The notes: a model not told the origin generated them from the sequence alone. Positions 45,010 to 54,434 are shown, counted from the stretch's first letter. The stretch is DNA of 64,000 nt from an uncultured Bacteroidales bacterium (GCA_902792435.1 CADAZN010000001.1:277460-341459), one strand, 5' to 3'. Translations and numbers: made by a program.

Positions 45010-45792
45010 TTAAGAGCCCAATGGCTGCAACAAAACAAGGTCGTCGGGACGAGCCTTCTCGCCGTCGGCGGGTTTCTCAAGACGTATGCGATGAGCCGAT
45101 TCGGTCATAATCCACTTGCAGATACGATCCATCCACTGATTAGATGAGGCTGCAGTGGGATGAGCACCATCCTTCTTGCGGTCGTAATGCTGGTCGGGAG
45201 TGTAAGACAAATAGAAACATCCCTCGGGCACACTACTCTTAATCATATCGTTGATGCCTGTGTCGGGTTTCCAGTTGGGAGGACCAATCCAAATGTAGGG
45301 TATGTCGCCAAACTGCCGGATAATCTCGTCAACATACTTCTGTCTATTCTCCTTAATATCACGAATGAACAACTCATTGCCACCAAGGCTAAAGAGAATG
45401 TAGTCGGGGTGATACTTGTCGATATATTCTTTGACGGTAGTTCTTGTTCCATACACCTCGGTAGTGGCGCTATACCACACCACGGCATAGAATGTGTGGC
45501 CATTCTTCTTAGCATAGGCCGACATTCTCGGGAACAAGCACTCCACCATTGAATCGCCAATAAAAAGAATCGTCTTCTTTGTAGTGTCCATTTCATTTTT
45601 ATTGGGTTTCTTCTCTTGGGTGGCCACTGTGTCCTTATTAGTTACTTCTTCCTTGTCACTAGCGAATAATGTTTCATTAAACTTACCTTTCTTAAGTCCT
45701 AGTTTCTCGGGGAAGTCAAATTGCGAAAACAAAAAGAATCCCACAAGCGCTATGGCCAGAATAGTAAATAATACTTTGTACGATTTTTTCAT
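45010..45792 (-). CDS. Exported SGNH/GDSL hydrolase-like protein
   Basis: 260 residues. An N-terminal membrane anchor (about 8-24) is followed by a linker and the SGNH domain: FIGDSM with nucleophile Ser81, GGNE (block III) and DGAHPT with Asp208/His211 (block V). Such proteins act as O-acetylesterases or, next to MBOAT proteins, as periplasmic acetyltransferases. It lies 47 bp before the MBOAT gene and 17 bp after the dipeptide epimerase gene on the same strand. The target polymer is not known; peptidoglycan is suggested by the neighbours. Confidence 0.85.
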   Translation of the reverse strand: MKKSYKVLFTILAIALVGFFLFSQFDFPEKLGLKKGKFNETLFASDKEEVTNKDTVATQEKKPNKNEMDTTKKTILFIGDSMVECLFPRMSAYAKKNGHTFYAVVWYSATTEVYGTRTTVKEYIDKYHPDYILFSLGGNELFIRDIKENRQKYVDEIIRQFGDIPYIWIGPPNWKPDTGINDMIKSSVPEGCFYLSYTPDQHYDRKKDGAHPTAASSNQWMDRICKWIMTESAHRIRLEKPADGEKARPDDLVLLQPLGS

Positions 45793-45809
45793 TTCTTATA
45801 ATTATTCAA

Positions 45810-46946
45810 TCATTTATTTTTAATAGGCGTGATGCCGATACCTGGGATGTCGTGAAGTGTAATCTTTCCGTTCTCAACAGTCATACCATCAAAGCGGTCG
45901 TTAGCGATGAGCAGGTTACCATCGAGGTCGGCAAAGTCAACCACAGGCGAGAGATTAGCAGCGGCAGTAACAGCGCAAGAAGTCTCGGTCATACAGCCAA
46001 TCATCACCTTCATGTCGAGAGCACGAGCCAGAGTCACCATCTTGTGAGCCTCATAGAGACCAGTGCTCTTCATGAGTTTGATGTTGATACCGTCATAAAC
46101 GCCTTTAAACTTAACGATGTCGGGCAGACGCTGGAAAGCCTCATCGGCGATAATGGGCAGTGGCGAACGTTCACGCAACCATGCAGTCTCGTCGATCATA
46201 GTCTTGTCGAAAGGTTGCTCAACAAAAATACATCCACGGTCCTTCAACCAATAGCACATTTCAAGAGCCTTCTCCTTACTAGTCCAGCCCTGGTTCACGT
46301 CAACGCAAATGGGCACATCGGTCATACTCTTGATAACCTCGACTGTTTCTTGGTCATTATCGAGACCCATCTTAACCTTGAGGAGTTTGTAGGGAGCGGC
46401 CTCTTTCACTTTTTGTCGAACCACTTCTTCGGTGTCGATACCAATGGTAAAGCTGGTAACAGGAGTCTTATCGGGGTTATATCCCCAAATCTTATACCAT
46501 GGCTGTCCCATAATCTTGCCTAGCAAGTCATGAAGCGCGATGTCAACACTAGCCTTAGCTGCTCGGTTATTGGGAGCCACGCTATCAACATATGTCAAAA
46601 TGTCCTCAATCTTGAAGGGGTCGTTAAACTGGCTCAGGTCAAGGCTGCTCAAGAACTTGGTAACGCTCTCAACGCTCTCGCCAAGATAAGGGGGCATTGA
46701 TGCCTCACCATAGCCAATTATGCCATCATACTCTAACTGCACCTGAACGTCGGGGGTAGTTGTACGGCTGTAACGCGCCAAATTAAATGCATGGCGCAAC
46801 TTCAATTCATAAGGTTCAAACGAGAGGTTCAATCTTCCAGTTTTAGCCACCTTTTTGGTAGCCTTTCCTTTGGCTGAGATAGAGATGGGAGCAGATGCTG
46901 CAATCAGTCCAAGTCCTGTTCCCACAAGAAATTTTCTTCGATTCAT
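45810..46946 (-). CDS. Dipeptide epimerase (L-Ala-D/L-Glu epimerase family)
   Basis: 378 residues. It starts with a twin-arginine-like or hydrophobic signal (MNRRKFLVGTGLGLIAASAP), so the enzyme may be exported, unlike E. coli YcjG. The enolase-superfamily active site is complete: KxK at Lys190/Lys192, metal ligands Asp216 (DVNQGW), Glu243 (VEQPF) and Asp268 (IADEAF), and Lys290 (NIKLMKS). The family epimerises the second residue of dipeptides; murein L-Ala-D-Glu is the classical substrate, but specificity varies. Lying just after an NlpC/P60 gene, which would release such dipeptides, supports murein peptide use. Confidence 0.9.
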   Translation of the reverse strand: MNRRKFLVGTGLGLIAASAPISISAKGKATKKVAKTGRLNLSFEPYELKLRHAFNLARYSRTTTPDVQVQLEYDGIIGYGEASMPPYLGESVESVTKFLSSLDLSQFNDPFKIEDILTYVDSVAPNNRAAKASVDIALHDLLGKIMGQPWYKIWGYNPDKTPVTSFTIGIDTEEVVRQKVKEAAPYKLLKVKMGLDNDQETVEVIKSMTDVPICVDVNQGWTSKEKALEMCYWLKDRGCIFVEQPFDKTMIDETAWLRERSPLPIIADEAFQRLPDIVKFKGVYDGINIKLMKSTGLYEAHKMVTLARALDMKVMIGCMTETSCAVTAAANLSPVVDFADLDGNLLIANDRFDGMTVENGKITLHDIPGIGITPIKNK

Positions 46947-46972
46947 GATGTTATATTTTTGTTAATTAATTT

Positions 46973-48115
46973 CTACTTTTTATTGAGATACCACTCATGG
47001 TCACGCACATAGACGATTCCCTTAGTGCCAATCATGCCATTAACGCGGCTTATGGAGAGCGGACTGTAGAGGTAGTCGGGTGCCTCGGGATTGAGATCAT
47101 TGATTTTAACCTGTCCCGAGCAATGAATATACTTGCCATCACGCAAGTACAGGCCCACGTGAGTTACGCGACCGGTCTTGCTGTTGCCAAAGAATAGCAA
47201 GTCGCACAACTGTGCATCGTGCCAGTCGCCAATCTTGAGTCCAGTGAGAGCCTGCTGTGAGGCGTCGCGCTGTAGAATAATACCATTAGAGAAATAGCTT
47301 ACCTTTGTCAGTCCCGAGCAGTCGGTGACCTTGGTCGAAGTGCCGCCCCACAAGTAGCTTGAGCCCATCATGCGTTTGGCAGTTTTCTCAATCTTCTCCA
47401 GATTGATATTCTGCTGTGTCCACTTGTCGAAATTCTCTACGCTTGATGTCTTAACCCAGCCAGTGCGTCCGTCGGGCGTAGCAAGCTCAATCCACTTGCC
47501 TTTTTTCTTAACAACCTCGAGTATATTTCCCAGCACTAAGTCGCTCACTGTCTCATCTCCTTTAGGCTCAGTAACGAGCTGGTCGTCATAGACAGTAACG
47601 ATGTAACGTTCAGCATTTTTCCATTTAGCCAGTTCCTGCTCAGTTACAAACTTCAAGGAGCTCTCTGGAACATAAGCAATGTAGTTGTCGGGGCATTGTA
47701 CCCTGCACCACTCTCCCACTTCAAGCACTCGCAAAGGCATTCCCATGATACCTTGCGTGGCCACTTCGGCCGAGTGCTTTGGCTCGCAACGCAAAGTTGC
47801 TATTGAAAGTTTTACCAGCGCCCATTGCTTGTCGGCAGGCACGTCATTGGCAAGCACCTTTACATTGTTTCTATAACTAATATTGAGATTGTCTAACTCT
47901 GCATTGATAGCTTCAAACTGGTCCTGATAGCCCACCATGCCATCAATCACAGCCATGTCGCCTTCCATAGTGCTTTTCACGTTCCAAATGGCCACACGGC
48001 CATCGGGAGCAATCCTTGCTTTAAGATCTTTAAGCACCGCATCAACATCGGCAGCACTTGCGGCAATGGCAACTGCCATCACCATTATTATCAAATAAAT
48101 TCTCTTTATCATCAT
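46973..48115 (-). CDS. NlpC/P60 (C40) peptidase with SH3 domains
   Basis: 380 residues. Signal peptide about 1-21. Two bacterial SH3 domains (~96-155 and ~170-225) precede an NlpC/P60 domain with catalytic Cys266 in TDCSGLT and His319 in RVTHVGLYL. The layout matches YkfC-like gamma-D-glutamyl-L-diamino acid endopeptidases, which cut muropeptide stems to give L-Ala-D-Glu, the substrate of the epimerase 26 bp downstream. Its start overlaps the transglutaminase-like gene by 4 bp. Periplasmic or outer-membrane-facing. Confidence 0.92.
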   Translation of the reverse strand: MMIKRIYLIIMVMAVAIAASAADVDAVLKDLKARIAPDGRVAIWNVKSTMEGDMAVIDGMVGYQDQFEAINAELDNLNISYRNNVKVLANDVPADKQWALVKLSIATLRCEPKHSAEVATQGIMGMPLRVLEVGEWCRVQCPDNYIAYVPESSLKFVTEQELAKWKNAERYIVTVYDDQLVTEPKGDETVSDLVLGNILEVVKKKGKWIELATPDGRTGWVKTSSVENFDKWTQQNINLEKIEKTAKRMMGSSYLWGGTSTKVTDCSGLTKVSYFSNGIILQRDASQQALTGLKIGDWHDAQLCDLLFFGNSKTGRVTHVGLYLRDGKYIHCSGQVKINDLNPEAPDYLYSPLSISRVNGMIGTKGIVYVRDHEWYLNKK

Positions 48116-49530
48116 TGCTTAATTGGTTCTATAGAATTGACTTTAAGACTTGAATCCCACGTGTCGTAATAAAGGTTACCCTTGCGCCACTCAACCTCGC
48201 CAGGCTGGAAGTCAACCGTCTCACTGCGAATATATTTTTTCTCTGGACTAAGCTTGTCACCAATAGTCTCGTTAGAAGCCATGCGGTATAGATCGATGCC
48301 TGTGGTGTAGTAGCTGTTCATGGGGGTTCCCACAGCACTGCGCCCAAACGACTGGTCGGTTGGCACCCAACCTACACCCTCAAAGTAGGTCTCGGCCCAA
48401 TCGTGCCAGTTTACCTCGTCGGGGTGAATCATCCAGCCACTCTCCCAGCGAGCAGGGATGCCCAGACTACGCACGAGAGAAATGTAAAGCAATGCCACTT
48501 GGCCACAGTCGCCATGACCATTGGCAAGCACATAGTCGGGCATATTCTTGATAGTGCTGTATTCACGTGCACCAGCCCATGGATAACGCATCGAGATCCA
48601 ATCAAAAATCTTGGAAGCTTGGAGAACAGGATTGGTTTCCTCCTCCACAATCTCACGGGCCAAAGCACGCATGTCATCAGTGATGATTATGTGTGGAGGT
48701 TGGTTTCCAGTGAATTCCTTATACTCAGCAGTATTGGTGTTATAAGGCTCAACCATTGCCACTAGGTCTTGCTGGGCGATGTGACGCTCGGCAACATCGT
48801 AGCTAAAAGTGTATTCAAAGTGGGTGGGCTTACCTTTCTCGGCAATAGCCTCCATATACACAGTGTGATGCTTGCTGCCCTGGCTCATAGTCACAGGACG
48901 ATTGCTTGACTCAAGTTTTATGTTCTTCTGCCTAAGGTTCTGATAAGGGAATGGCATCCACACACGCAGAATTTCGCCAGCTGGCACAACATCGGCGTTG
49001 ACATCAAGAGTGAAAGTGATGTTTACATGGCGCCAATCTCTAATTCCTTTCTCGTCGGCAGGGCATTGCATAGCCTCAAGATAGTATTTGCGGCGAGTCT
49101 TATAGGTTTCCCACTTCTCGGCATCGTGGTCTTCTTTTAGCTCGTCGGCAAGAAGCCACAGGTTTCTCACCGATTTACGGAACCACCATTCCTGGCCGTC
49201 AATAATCAAGTACTCTATCTTGTTCTTGCGTTTCCACTTAGCAATTTGCTCATTGGTAACATTAGGCATTTTCTCCCTGATGAGCTTGATGCCATCATCT
49301 GGGGTCATGTTGAAGTCTTTGCGAATGCGACCCATAATTGTGATAAGCGAATCGATACGCACTTCTTGTTCAACTCGTGTTTTCTTGGGTAGCGCCTTCA
49401 TCAGCGCTTCAGCTTTGTTAAACTCACCTTGTTCCATCAAGTTTTCGACCTGTGTGAGCCATCCATCTTGTCCCCACACAGTCAAGGCACTCACAGCAAT
49501 CAACAAGGCAGCTAAAAATGTTTTTCTCAT
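48112..49530 (-). CDS. Exported transglutaminase-like (papain-fold) protein
   Basis: 472 residues with a signal peptide (about 1-20). The C-terminal transglutaminase-like core contains the triad Cys342 (GHGDCG), His376 (NWHDWAE) and Asp392 (PTDQSFG). The N-terminal ~270 residues include a helical part and a beta-sandwich (ITFTLDVNADVVPAGEILRV). Prokaryotic members are usually proteases or peptide-modifying enzymes rather than cross-linkers. Overlap with the NlpC/P60 gene suggests that the two act on the same cell-wall or dietary peptides. 40 bp downstream of the zinc peptidase gene. Confidence 0.87.
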   Translation of the reverse strand: MRKTFLAALLIAVSALTVWGQDGWLTQVENLMEQGEFNKAEALMKALPKKTRVEQEVRIDSLITIMGRIRKDFNMTPDDGIKLIREKMPNVTNEQIAKWKRKNKIEYLIIDGQEWWFRKSVRNLWLLADELKEDHDAEKWETYKTRRKYYLEAMQCPADEKGIRDWRHVNITFTLDVNADVVPAGEILRVWMPFPYQNLRQKNIKLESSNRPVTMSQGSKHHTVYMEAIAEKGKPTHFEYTFSYDVAERHIAQQDLVAMVEPYNTNTAEYKEFTGNQPPHIIITDDMRALAREIVEEETNPVLQASKIFDWISMRYPWAGAREYSTIKNMPDYVLANGHGDCGQVALLYISLVRSLGIPARWESGWMIHPDEVNWHDWAETYFEGVGWVPTDQSFGRSAVGTPMNSYYTTGIDLYRMASNETIGDKLSPEKKYIRSETVDFQPGEVEWRKGNLYYDTWDSSLKVNSIEPIKQ

Positions 49531-49570
49531 ATCAATAAAAAAGGTAAATAACTTGCACAGATGATTGTCA

Positions 49571-50251
49571 TTATCTCCTACGTCCTAGCAGAATCATCAC
49601 ATAATAAAAGAGAGTTGCAAGAGAGCTCAAAGCGGCCACTACATAGGTGTAGGCAGCTGCATGAAGAGCATCACTTGCATGCTGGGTCTTCTCACCATGG
49701 GTAATGCCCGAGCTCTCGAGCCAAGCCACTGCTCGACGGCTAGCATCAATCTCAACAGGAAGGGTGATAAAACTGAACAATGTAGTCAAAGCAAAAAGCG
49801 CCACGCCAACTCCCAAGATTATGGGGAAGATCTGGACTAGCAAGATACCGGCAAGAAGAATCCAAGTGACCCAACTTGAAGCGAAACTCACGACAGGAAC
49901 AAGCTTAGTGCGGAGCTTCAATGGAGCATACCCCTGTGCGTGCTGCAAAGCATGACCACACTCGTGTGCTGCCACAGCAGCCGAAGCCACACTATTGACC
50001 GAGAACACAACATCGCTCAAATTAACAGTGCCATTGGCTGGATTATAGTGGTCGGTTAGCTGACCTTGCACACTCGTAACATTCACATTGTTGACACCAT
50101 TGTCATGAAGCATCTTAGCAGCCACATCACGGCCTGTGAGAGGCACATCAAGAGGCTCTTGAGAGTACTTCTCAAATTTTCTTTTAAGTGAACTTTGAAC
50201 CACATAACTCGCTATGGTTATGCCGATAAAGATAATGTAAACCAGTCCCAT
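49571..50251 (-). CDS. Membrane zinc metallopeptidase (YugP-like)
   Basis: 226 residues. An N-terminal helix (about 3-20), the zinc motif HECGH at 96-100, then several membrane helices (about 115-165 and near the C-terminus) fit the YugP/Zn-peptidase-2 family, uncharacterised membrane proteases. It is first in the minus-strand cluster running to 43478; the 40-bp spacing to the transglutaminase-like gene permits co-transcription but does not prove it. Confidence 0.88.
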   Translation of the reverse strand: MGLVYIIFIGITIASYVVQSSLKRKFEKYSQEPLDVPLTGRDVAAKMLHDNGVNNVNVTSVQGQLTDHYNPANGTVNLSDVVFSVNSVASAAVAAHECGHALQHAQGYAPLKLRTKLVPVVSFASSWVTWILLAGILLVQIFPIILGVGVALFALTTLFSFITLPVEIDASRRAVAWLESSGITHGEKTQHASDALHAAAYTYVVAALSSLATLFYYVMILLGRRR

Positions 50252-50437
50252 ATCTAATTTTATTTACATCAAAAAGACTATTGTTAAAAAAACTAAAACT
50301 CCATTTTTTTCAAAAAAAAAGCCTCGTTTTTTTTGCATTATTAAATTTTGATGTAAATTTACACCGATTTTTTGAAATGACAAAATTTTCTTATAATATT
50401 TATTGTTTTAATTTTCTAACTAAATTATTGTAACATT

Positions 50438-50995
50438 ATGAAAAAGTTATTTTTATTGTTCGTAGCAACTGCTACTTTATCATTTGTTTCTTGCAACAAC
50501 AACAATCAAGAAGGTTCAGAGCAAGCAAACACTGATAGCACAACCGTTGAGATGCAGGAAGACACTTTGGCCAACGACACTCTTCCACAGGAAGTAGCCG
50601 AAGGACTCCAAGACGTTCAAAACGAGGCTCCTGCACAAGTTGACAACACCGATCCTAACGCACAGGCAGCAACTGAGGCTCCAGCTGTTGACAACGCTCA
50701 AGCTCAAGGCGCTCAGGGTAATGCTGACCCACGAATACAGAACGTAAAAGATGCTGTTAAGGACCTCAAGCAAGCTGGCAAGGACGCAGTTCAAGATGTT
50801 AAAGCTGGCAAGAGCGCTAAAGAGATTGGCAACAACCTCAAGCAAGCTGGCAAGGACGCTCTTGACAAAGCAGGTCAGGATGCTAAAGACTTAGCAAAAG
50901 AGAAGACCAACGAGGCTATTGAAAAAGGCAAAGAGAAAGCTAATGAAGCTCTCAACAAAGCTAAAGAAGCTGCCAACAAAGCCATGGGCAAATAA
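50438..50995 (+). CDS. Ala/Lys/Asp-rich lipoprotein with helical repeats
   Basis: 185 residues. Lipoprotein signal ends at the Cys in SFVSCNNNN (about residue 19). An acidic disordered linker (20-95) is followed by a Lys/Ala/Asp/Glu-rich helical segment (100-185) with recurring NLKQAGKDALDKAGQ-like 11-residue patterns, similar in style to LEA or apolipoprotein-like helices. No catalytic motif. Possibly an outer-membrane lipoprotein that touches peptidoglycan or membranes. A hairpin terminator follows 20 bp after the stop. Confidence 0.8.
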   Translation: MKKLFLLFVATATLSFVSCNNNNQEGSEQANTDSTTVEMQEDTLANDTLPQEVAEGLQDVQNEAPAQVDNTDPNAQAATEAPAVDNAQAQGAQGNADPRIQNVKDAVKDLKQAGKDAVQDVKAGKSAKEIGNNLKQAGKDALDKAGQDAKDLAKEKTNEAIEKGKEKANEALNKAKEAANKAMGK

Positions 50996-51014
50996 TTTTC
51001 AATAATAAAAATAC

Positions 51015-51049
51015 TAAAGGGAAGCACCACATGGAGTGTTTCCCTTTTT
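51015..51049 (+). terminator. Terminator between the lipoprotein and helicase genes
   Basis: AAAGGGAA plus CAC (51016-51027) pairs with GTG plus TTCCCTTT (51036-51047), followed by T's. It ends only about 13 bp before the next ATG (51062), so it may also act as an attenuator in the helicase leader. Confidence 0.7.
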
Positions 51050-51061
51050 CGTTTCTCGCAT

Positions 51062-52420
51062 ATGACAAACACCGAAATCATAGAACAAGCCAAACGCGCA
51101 CTAGGTATCACTCAGCTCATCTCGATGCAGAGCGAAGTGCTCGAACATTGGAGTCGTAGCGATAGTGACATGATAGTGTACTCACCCACTGGGACAGGAA
51201 AAACTTTGGCTTTCGCGCTCACCGCACTATTTAACCTTGATGCATCTCTACCTTCTCCACAAGTGGTAATTATAGCTCCGTCGCGCGAATTGGTGATACA
51301 AATTCATGGTGTGATAAAGAAAATATCTCCACTCACCACCATCAGCTCATGCTATGGTGGTCACAAAAGTGTCGACGAGAAACGATCTCTCACCTCACAC
51401 CCAAATATTGTGGTCTCAACACCAGGGCGCTTAGTGGACCACATTAATGCTGGTATTATTGACATGGCGAGCATAACTTATCTTGTTCTAGATGAGATGG
51501 ACAAAGCATTAGAGTTAGGTTTCAGCGATGAGATGCGAGATATATTGAGCCATTGCCAAGTCAATGCCCGCAAACTGCTGACCTCGGCCACTGTGATGCT
51601 CGAAATACCCAAATATGTAAATCTTAATAATGCCCACATCATAAACCACCTGTCATCTCAAGAACTCACTAATGAGGACCGCATTGACCTATGGCAAATA
51701 AAGTCACACGACGAAAACAAACTTGAAACATTGCTACATCTGCTTCATTTCATCACCGATGAGCGCACAATTGTGTTTGCCAACACTCGTGAGAGCGCAC
51801 AGCAAGCATATGAATATTTGACAAAAAAGAAAATGAGAGCTGCATTATATCTTGGCACCCTCGAACAGATTGAAAGAGAAAAAGCATTGGCAATGTTCAA
51901 CAATGGCACAGTGATGGTGCTTGTGGCTACCGACCTTGCAGCACGTGGATTAGACATAGCCGAGGTGAAACACATCATCCACTACGAAATGCCATTAACT
52001 CAAGAGATTTTCACTCACCGAAATGGTAGGACTGCTAGAGTGGAAGCAACAGGTGAGGCCTATCTCATCACAACACAGGACAATTCACTACCTAGCTATG
52101 TAACAAATTGCAAAGAATTGATTATTGAAGATAAGTCAGCATCTAATACTAAAAACACATCAATTACCACTATCCACATTAGTGCAGGCAAAAGAGAGAA
52201 GCTCTCGCGCGGTGACATTGCCGGGTTCCTTGCACGTAATGCCCCCATGCTCAATGCCAGCGACATAGGAACAATCAACATCTATGATCACTATTCACTC
52301 GTTGCCGTGCCAGCTAACATTGTAAACGAGATAATACAATCAGTTTCACCTTTTAAGCTCAAAAAGCAAAAGGTGAAACTTAGCATAGCAAAACCACAAT
52401 TGCGCTTTGCCAGGAAATAA
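51062..52420 (+). CDS. DEAD-box RNA helicase, DbpA-like
   Basis: 452 residues. Walker A SPTGTGKT at 41-48, motif II DEMD at 144-147 (canonical DEAD with Ala replaced by Met), motif III SAT at 175-177, and motif VI HRNGRTAR. The C-terminal ~75 residues (INIYDHYSLVAVPANIVNEI, then a basic end) match the DbpA RNA-binding domain that targets 23S rRNA hairpin 92. I infer a role in large-subunit ribosome assembly. A strong hairpin precedes the start by about a dozen bases, leaving no room for an ordinary promoter after it. Confidence 0.9.
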   Translation: MTNTEIIEQAKRALGITQLISMQSEVLEHWSRSDSDMIVYSPTGTGKTLAFALTALFNLDASLPSPQVVIIAPSRELVIQIHGVIKKISPLTTISSCYGGHKSVDEKRSLTSHPNIVVSTPGRLVDHINAGIIDMASITYLVLDEMDKALELGFSDEMRDILSHCQVNARKLLTSATVMLEIPKYVNLNNAHIINHLSSQELTNEDRIDLWQIKSHDENKLETLLHLLHFITDERTIVFANTRESAQQAYEYLTKKKMRAALYLGTLEQIEREKALAMFNNGTVMVLVATDLAARGLDIAEVKHIIHYEMPLTQEIFTHRNGRTARVEATGEAYLITTQDNSLPSYVTNCKELIIEDKSASNTKNTSITTIHISAGKREKLSRGDIAGFLARNAPMLNASDIGTINIYDHYSLVAVPANIVNEIIQSVSPFKLKKQKVKLSIAKPQLRFARK

Positions 52421-52429
52421 AGATTCGGC

Positions 52430-52912
52430 TTACAACAAGGCGCTAAACATCTTGTCTAGCTCATCAACGGTTTGCTGTCCCACTGTTGAGTCTAGAATCT
52501 TGCCGTCGGCCGACAGAACCACAATAGTTGGCACACCAGTTATGTTATACTGCTGAGCGAGTTCAGGCTCTTGGTCAACATCAATTTTACGGAACTCAAT
52601 CTTGCCAGCATATTTTTTCTCCATCTGTTCCATGGCAGGTGCCATAGCTTTGCAAGGTCCGCACCAAGTGGCAAAGAAATCAAAAACCACTAGTTTTTTA
52701 CCGCTCTTAGCATCTAGGTCTTGTGCTTCATTTTCTTGCCCTTGAGTCAAGCTGTCACTAATAGCCTCATCGGCTGGAACACTTGATTGAGTTTCAACCA
52801 CATCACTTGTTGTTGACACTACCGACCCTGAGGTTTTATCACTACTGCCGCCACATGCTGTCACTGTTATTATCATCAACAGCGAAGCTACTATTAACAT
52901 GAAATTTCTCAT
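52430..52912 (-). CDS. Thioredoxin-like lipoprotein
   Basis: 160 residues. Lipobox VTAC with Cys20, an acidic Ser-rich linker (21-70), then a thioredoxin domain with WCGPC (Cys84, Cys87) and the cis-Pro in TGVPTIVV. It would act in the periplasm as a membrane-tethered disulphide reductase or isomerase. 18 bp after the gene at 52931 on the same strand, last in the B3/4-tsaC run. It converges on the helicase gene with 9 bp between stops. Confidence 0.9.
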   Translation of the reverse strand: MRNFMLIVASLLMIITVTACGGSSDKTSGSVVSTTSDVVETQSSVPADEAISDSLTQGQENEAQDLDAKSGKKLVVFDFFATWCGPCKAMAPAMEQMEKKYAGKIEFRKIDVDQEPELAQQYNITGVPTIVVLSADGKILDSTVGQQTVDELDKMFSALL

Positions 52913-52930
52913 AATTATCTATTTTTGTAT

Positions 52931-53776
52931 TTACTGCTTTCGATAAATTACAGAGCCTTTCTTGAGTGTGCGTGACGAAGAGTTGAAGGCAAACACTATG
53001 GTTTCGTTAGAGTCACGCAAGCGAACCTTATCTCCCTTAATTGAATAGGTATAAGAGTCGCCATCAAAGTAGGCATCACCATTCTCTAACAGGCTCAATG
53101 AAACACCCTCGCCAAGGTATTCTCCTACAACACGCTTAATTTTGCTACCTATCTCACTAGAACTAGCAACCTTGTCGACACGCACAACGGCATCGTCGAG
53201 CGAACCTTGAGTGCCGTCGCCCACAACATGCTCAAGTCCATTGCCCAGTGGCAATGTAATTACGAGCTCCTCAAAGCGTGCAGTACCACGCAATGTCACA
53301 GTGGTGCCATTCACCGACCCCGACAACGGAACAATCACGCCGTAGTTGTTATTAGTGTAGCTGCACATCGACAATGAGTTACCGCTCTTTGTGAATTCTA
53401 TGCGGCACTTCTGAGGATTGTAATTTCTACTATCCCAAATTCCCTTGTAACAATACAGCCCATCGGGAAGCTGCCCCACAGGCACATTCGAGTTAGATTC
53501 GCTTGGTCCTTCTTCAGCTTGTGACAAACTACTACTGACGGAATTCGACGAACTATTATCGTTGTTCCTACTTATATTGGGCTTCGGGTCGTGATTGCTT
53601 AAGTCCTCTCTTGATGTGCTTTTCTCGAGGAGTTCCTTCATCTGTCGCTCATTTTCCAAAGCATTATCACGTTGCTGCCTCATATCACGAACTAAATAAA
53701 TGATAGTCCCTACGAGAATAACCATCAGCAACGTTAGAATTACCAACAGGACATTCGACTTATTAGATTGATTCAT
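52931..53776 (-). CDS. Single-TM protein with coiled coil and beta-rich domain
   Basis: 281 residues. One transmembrane helix (about 9-29), a short coiled coil (30-50), a Ser/Asn-rich linker (55-95) and a C-terminal beta-rich region (about 100-281) predicted to be periplasmic. No family recognised. Two Cys residues (YCYKG and QKCRI) might pair, which would suit its neighbour, the thioredoxin lipoprotein 18 bp downstream. The gene is real by length, composition and spacing, but function is unknown. Confidence 0.75.
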   Translation of the reverse strand: MNQSNKSNVLLVILTLLMVILVGTIIYLVRDMRQQRDNALENERQMKELLEKSTSREDLSNHDPKPNISRNNDNSSSNSVSSSLSQAEEGPSESNSNVPVGQLPDGLYCYKGIWDSRNYNPQKCRIEFTKSGNSLSMCSYTNNNYGVIVPLSGSVNGTTVTLRGTARFEELVITLPLGNGLEHVVGDGTQGSLDDAVVRVDKVASSSEIGSKIKRVVGEYLGEGVSLSLLENGDAYFDGDSYTYSIKGDKVRLRDSNETIVFAFNSSSRTLKKGSVIYRKQ

Positions 53777-53825
53777 CGGTATAGACCAGACTAATTATTT
53801 ATTACTCTAACTTTTTCGGTGAAAT

Positions 53826-54431
53826 CTAAATATCAAGTTCGCCCTTTCCTTGACGAACAATTTCGGGCTCGCTTCCGGTGCAGTCAACTACTGTAGAAGG
53901 AATAAGACCTCCGCGACCAGAATCAACGACGATATCCACACTGCCACCCATAGCCTCGGCAATAAGCTCAGGCTCGCAGCGATAGTCATCATCCTTGGCT
54001 GGGACCGAGGTGGTGAGGATGGGGTGACCCAACTCTCGCTCAATAGCAATAGCTATCTTGTTTTGAGGGATGCGGATGCCCACTGTGCGGCGGCCTTTAA
54101 AGGCTTTGGGCAACTTTGACATTGCCTGGAAGATAAAGGTGAACGGACCAGGCAAGTTGTTCTTCATCAGGCGGAATTGAACATTGTCGAACTTAGCATA
54201 CTGTGCCACCTCGCTGATGTCGCTGCAGATGATTGACAAGTTGGTTTTAGCCGACTTCATCGATTTGAGTGAACAAATGCGTTCGATAGCCTGATTGTTG
54301 AGAGCATCGCAGCCAATGGCATAGACTGTGTCAGTGGGATACACGATGATACCACCATCGCGGAGCACGTTAACAATGTCCTCGATGTGACGAGAATTAA
54401 TGTTGTCTTCTATAATTTGTAATACCTTCAT
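53826..54431 (-). CDS. L-threonylcarbamoyladenylate synthase (TsaC/Sua5 family)
   Basis: 201 residues. YrdC-like fold: GGIIVYPTDTVYAIGCDALN with the nucleotide-binding Lys/Arg residues, LPGPFTFIF, TVGIRIP and PILTTSVPA are family hallmarks. The enzyme makes threonylcarbamoyl-AMP for the t6A37 tRNA modification. The single-domain length fits TsaC/YrdC more than the two-domain Sua5. It lies 3 bp after the B3/4 gene, a likely two-gene core, both tied to tRNA function. Confidence 0.9.
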   Translation of the reverse strand: MKVLQIIEDNINSRHIEDIVNVLRDGGIIVYPTDTVYAIGCDALNNQAIERICSLKSMKSAKTNLSIICSDISEVAQYAKFDNVQFRLMKNNLPGPFTFIFQAMSKLPKAFKGRRTVGIRIPQNKIAIAIERELGHPILTTSVPAKDDDYRCEPELIAEAMGGSVDIVVDSGRGGLIPSTVVDCTGSEPEIVRQGKGELDI

Positions 54432-54434
54432 AAC

